64,000 bases of DNA from positions 3,968,001-4,032,000 of the forward strand of contig JAHQRK010000002.1 in assembly GCA_019828595.1 (NCBI GenBank), in the 5' to 3' direction. Positions 63,309 through 64,000 of the stretch are shown one piece after another. Positions within the stretch are counted from its first letter, which is position 1, and every line of letters starts with the position of its first letter. The position numbers were made by a program, and so were the translations under genes. The stretch comes from Aphanomyces cochlioides. Its lineage: Eukaryota > Oomycota > Saprolegniomycetes > Saprolegniales > Verrucalvaceae. A model generated the notes under the pieces. The model searched no databases. It had not been told where the DNA came from and was given only the letters and a program-made list of their open reading frames with translations.

Positions 63309-64000
63309 ATGTCATCAGCCCCGACGACGGAGACAGGACGTAGCAGAACGCGAAGGAAGAAGCAATCGGCGTCCTCAAACGCTGCTCCCTCACCTGTTCA
63401 AGTGCAGTCTGCCCCTGCAAGCTCCTCGTTGCGTCCTACGGCAGATGAATTCACGCCACAACAACATACACAAGAGAAGAAACCTCGACGACAACACAAC
63501 AACCAACGTGTGCGAGGCCGCCTGACAAATGAACCTTCTGCATCGGCAGGCACTGCGACTGAAAAGAAGAGTCCACCAAATCGTACGCGCGGTCCTCATC
63601 GCCGTGGCGGTAAACCAGCTTCACAACCTCCAGAAGTTGACAACTTGGAGAATGACTTGGACGAAGAAACTAAAGCTTCGGCAGAGTTGTGCTTGGTGTG
63701 CGCAGAACCTTTCAAATTCCATGCGATCGGTGAATGCAACCACGCTGGTATTTGTAGCACATGCTCGATGCGAATGCGTATGCTCATGAAAGATCTCAAC
63801 TGTCCTATCTGCAAGCAACCCAATGCACGAGTCATTGTCACTGACACAGCCGCGCCATACGCGAGCTTTGGAATCTGGGGAGACACCGGTGGTCCTGGTG
63901 TCATCTTAGACGATCGATCCGAAATGTTCTTCAGCCAATGCCCAGCACATTATGAAACGCTCGTTGCGCGCCGCGAATATATTTGCCGACGATGCCCAAA
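63309..64000 (+). CDS. ZNF598/Hel2-like RING E3 ubiquitin ligase, partial
   Basis: Open from ATG 63309 to the window edge (230 codons), so the 3' part is missing. Residues 1-105 are Arg/Lys/Pro/Ser-rich and disordered (GRSRTRRKKQSAS, RGPHRRGGKP). A RING finger begins near residue 129: LCLVCAEPFKFHAIGECNH, ICSTCSMRMRMLMKDLNCPI and CKQPN. The spacing and the CNHAGICSTCSMRMR sequence match ZNF598 of animals and Hel2 of yeast, which ubiquitinate 40S proteins on collided ribosomes and start ribosome-associated quality control. Later zinc fingers would lie beyond the window; one pair begins at the edge (YICRRCPK). Confidence 0.85.
   Translation, partial: MSSAPTTETGRSRTRRKKQSASSNAAPSPVQVQSAPASSSLRPTADEFTPQQHTQEKKPRRQHNNQRVRGRLTNEPSASAGTATEKKSPPNRTRGPHRRGGKPASQPPEVDNLENDLDEETKASAELCLVCAEPFKFHAIGECNHAGICSTCSMRMRMLMKDLNCPICKQPNARVIVTDTAAPYASFGIWGDTGGPGVILDDRSEMFFSQCPAHYETLVARREYICRRCP

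Noticed and set aside
1..64000. tRNA and rRNA genes
   Set aside because: No stretch was recognised by eye as a tRNA cloverleaf or rRNA core; a covariance-model scan would be needed to exclude small RNA genes.

Overview
The window reads as nuclear DNA of an oomycete, most likely a saprolegnialean (Aphanomyces/Achlya-type). Evidence is a secreted elicitin-like protein (a fold known from oomycetes), many short GT-AG introns of about 40-50 nt, fused signalling domains, and several classes of eukaryotic transposon. No prokaryotic or organellar features were seen. Species and chromosome position cannot be told from the sequence.

Layout. 0.2-6.4 kb: a decayed Ty1/copia retrotransposon whose 3' end is duplicated as a large inverted repeat. 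7-9.5 kb: an elicitin-like gene with two decayed relatives. 10.5-20 kb: a SPRY protein, the large subunit of DNA primase, an unrecognised gene, a C3orf33-like OB-fold protein and three methionine sulfoxide reductase A genes. 20-28.4 kb: a very large ArfGAP-DENN-IQ-coiled-coil gene and a hypothetical helical protein. 28.6-32.8 kb: two apparently identical 622-bp repeats in opposite orientation flanking an alpha-helical (TPR-like) gene and a Tourist-like MITE. 33-38.7 kb: a histidine acid phosphatase, a triple FYVE-like zinc protein with a membrane tail, and a Venus-flytrap-type receptor with several membrane segments. 39-60 kb: an array of at least twelve loci of a small cysteine-rich protein family that I do not recognise. 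60.6-64 kb: an NFRKB-like INO80-complex subunit and the start of a ZNF598/Hel2-like ubiquitin ligase.

The most striking structure is a four-level nest in the 39-60 kb array. One cysteine-rich family gene is cut in two by an 11.1-kb Ty3/gypsy element; a MULE with roughly 1.05-kb inverted arms and a perfect 9-bp target duplication sits inside the gypsy element; a Tc1/mariner element with a TA duplication sits inside one MULE arm, and the other arm still preserves the empty mariner site. The order of insertion can therefore be read directly.

The cysteine-rich family is the best candidate for something undescribed: 71-75 residue proteins without a signal peptide, a nearly invariant N-terminal block with 6-8 Cys in 20 residues (10 in the most divergent member), a short EDRR spacer, a PVIVQ(T/N)V linker, and tails that differ by subgroup (His-rich or Gln/Tyr/Pro-rich). 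Most members share a conserved upstream box (GGACA-N-GA ... AAAAGTTT) about 60-90 bp before the start codon. Gene models below were spliced by eye; exon limits are my inference unless stated.
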